In this document: positions 62,634 to 64,000 of the stretch, in pieces
Layout of the letters: each line of letters begins with the position of its first letter
Numbering within the stretch: the stretch's first letter is position 1
From: Methylocapsa aurea
GTDB taxonomy: Bacteria > Pseudomonadota > Alphaproteobacteria > Rhizobiales > Beijerinckiaceae
Direction: 5' to 3'
NCBI RefSeq assembly: GCF_000746085.1
Contig: NZ_JQKO01000010.1
Coordinates: 154,191-218,190 of the forward strand
Length of the DNA: 64,000 bases
The notes under the pieces: generated by a model
Database searches by the model: none
Seen by the model: only the letters and a program-made list of their open reading frames with translations
Told to the model about the DNA's origin: nothing
Translations under genes and position numbers: made by a program

Positions 62634-64000
62634 ATGGCCTACGCGCAAGTCGGCGGCATCGGCATCGCCGAGGATCTTCGTGATTTCATCACCTGTGAAG
62701 TCTTGGCCGGGACCGGCGTCGGCGCCTCGAAATTCTGGACCGGCCTCGCCGCGCTGATCGCGGATTTTACGCCCCGAATCCGCGATCAACTGCAAATTCG
62801 CGGCGAGCTGCAGGAAAAGATCGACCAATATCATCGCGCCCCCGCCAGTCAGCCCTTCGATCCGGCGGCGTATGAGTCCTTTCTGCGCGACATCGGCTAT
62901 CTTGAGCCTGAACCTGCCGATTTCACGATTCGCACCGAAAATCTCGACAGCGAGATATCCGTGCAGGCTGGGCCGCAATTCGTCGTTCCGGCGTCGAACG
63001 CCCGCTATGTCCTCAATGCCGCCAACGCGCGCTGGGGCAGCCTCTATGATGCTCTTTACGGGTCGGATGTCATTCCCGAAACCGACGGCGCGGAGCGCGG
63101 CAAAAGCTACAATAAGAAACGCGGCGAGCTTGTCATCGCATGGGTCCGCAATTTTCTCGATGAAACGGCGCCGCTAGCGGCGGGCTCCTACAAGGACGTC
63201 ATAGGCTTCTGCGTGGAGGAGGGCGCGCTCCTGGCAAGCTTGCAAGGCGGCCAACAGGCAGGCCTGCGCCATCCTGAGCAATTCGTCGGCTATAAGGGAC
63301 GCGCGACGCAACTTGCCTGCGCCCTGTTGCGCAATCATGGCCTGCATATCGAGATCGGAATCGATCGCAAGAGCCCAATCGGGCGCGACGATCTCGCCGG
63401 CATCGCCAATGTCATTCTTGAATCCGCGCCAAGCGCGATCATTGATCTTGAGGATAGCGTCGTCGCGGTCGATCCAAGGGACAAGGTCGCCCTTTACCGC
63501 AATTGGCTCGGGCTTATGAAGGGGAGCTTGAGCGCGCGATTCGACAAGAAGGGCCGCTTTGCCGACCGCCGTCTAGCGTCGGACCGCGGCTACATTGGTC
63601 GGGACGGGGAGCCGATGGCCTTGCATGGGCGCAGCCTTCTGCTGGTCCGCAATGTCGGGCATCACATGTTCAGCGACGCGGTGCTGGACGCGCAGGGACG
63701 GCCCGTCCCGGAGACGATCCTCGACGCCGCGATCACCGCCCTCATCGCCATGCATGATCTGGCGCCGGGCCGCGCCTTGCGCAACAGCCGCTCCGGGTCG
63801 GTCTATATCGTCAAGCCGAAGCTGCACGGGCCGGCCGAGGCCGCGCTCGCCAACGACCTTTTTGGCCGCGTCGAGGACCTGCTCCGCCTGCCGCGGCATA
63901 CGTTGAAAATGGGAATCATGGACGAGGAGCGCCGCACCACGCTCAATCTCAAGGCCTGCATCGCGGCCGCCGCCGACCGGGTGTTTTTCATCAACACCGG
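62634..64000 (+). CDS. glcB: Malate synthase G (partial, cut by window end)
   Basis: The frame is open from ATG 62634 to the window end (455 codons of about 720). It condenses glyoxylate and acetyl-CoA to malate. Family stretches include FWTGLAALIADFTPRIRDQL, VPASNARYVLNAANARWGSLYDALYG, the metal-site IIDLEDSVVAVD, HGRSLLLVRNVGHHM, VYIVKPKLHGP and KMGIMDEERRTTLNLKACI, all of isoform G. The N terminus fits the family length. The catalytic C-terminal part lies outside the window. Confidence 0.96.
   Translation, partial: MAYAQVGGIGIAEDLRDFITCEVLAGTGVGASKFWTGLAALIADFTPRIRDQLQIRGELQEKIDQYHRAPASQPFDPAAYESFLRDIGYLEPEPADFTIRTENLDSEISVQAGPQFVVPASNARYVLNAANARWGSLYDALYGSDVIPETDGAERGKSYNKKRGELVIAWVRNFLDETAPLAAGSYKDVIGFCVEEGALLASLQGGQQAGLRHPEQFVGYKGRATQLACALLRNHGLHIEIGIDRKSPIGRDDLAGIANVILESAPSAIIDLEDSVVAVDPRDKVALYRNWLGLMKGSLSARFDKKGRFADRRLASDRGYIGRDGEPMALHGRSLLLVRNVGHHMFSDAVLDAQGRPVPETILDAAITALIAMHDLAPGRALRNSRSGSVYIVKPKLHGPAEAALANDLFGRVEDLLRLPRHTLKMGIMDEERRTTLNLKACIAAAADRVFFINT

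Overview
The window is GC-rich chromosomal DNA of an alphaproteobacterium. The gene set (MurJ, XdhC, DUF1491, DUF992, methylmalonyl-CoA mutase, malate synthase G, STAS-type MlaE, Tat-exported molybdoenzymes) and the intergenic hairpin repeats suggest Rhizobiales/Hyphomicrobiales, perhaps near Beijerinckiaceae or Methylocystaceae. That placement is inference. No rRNA, prophage or CRISPR array is visible. The only RNA gene seen is tRNA-Sec.

Layout. 0-9.2 kb: LplT-like MFS exporter and CDF metal transporter (operon), glyoxalase I, trehalose-phosphatase, and the two methylmalonyl-CoA mutase subunits with a small secreted protein between them. 9.4-20.6 kb: TetR regulator, DUF1491, M20 peptidase, MurJ with a polyprenol-type glycosyltransferase, a ChbG/HpnK-type deacetylase coupled to an SDR, photolyase and GMP synthase. 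20.6-27 kb: an accessory stretch with a cPLA2/patatin-like lipase, an AmpH-like hydrolase and a Tat-exported PhoD phosphatase. Its gaps hold decayed pieces of IS5-like and IS21-like transposases and a frameshifted DUF1211/TMEM175-like channel.

27-46.5 kb is the centrepiece. On the minus strand: MocA-like and XdhC maturation factors, an IorAB molybdenum hydroxylase, a cysteine desulfurase resembling selenocysteine lyase, SelD, a transglutaminase-like protein and a TlpA-like thioredoxin. Divergently on the plus strand: a respiratory formate dehydrogenase whose catalytic subunit has an in-frame UGA (Sec200) with a good bacterial SECIS, its Fe-S and cytochrome b subunits, FdhE, SelA, a Sel1-repeat protein and SelB. 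The selenocysteine tRNA gene lies wholly inside the 3' end of the selB reading frame. Selenium activation, tRNA, elongation factor, target enzyme and its maturation factor therefore sit within about 15 kb.

46.6-54.5 kb: a minus-strand run of mostly exported proteins (octaheme cytochrome with HEAT/TPR repeats, MetA/SphA-like outer-membrane protein, HAD phosphatase, arylsulfatase, DUF992, a small secreted peptide). 54.9-58 kb: an Mla/MCE lipid transporter whose MCE subunit is fused to a PqiC-like domain. 58.1-64 kb: tandem universal stress protein, two hypotheticals, a YkgJ-type zinc/iron-chelating protein, a PhyH-type dioxygenase and malate synthase G, which is cut by the window end.

Intergenic spaces carry two families of short dispersed elements (one with compensated hairpins) and a terminator module shared by two unrelated genes. 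Start sites were chosen by Shine-Dalgarno match and family length. Family assignments come from recognising motifs, not from database searches.
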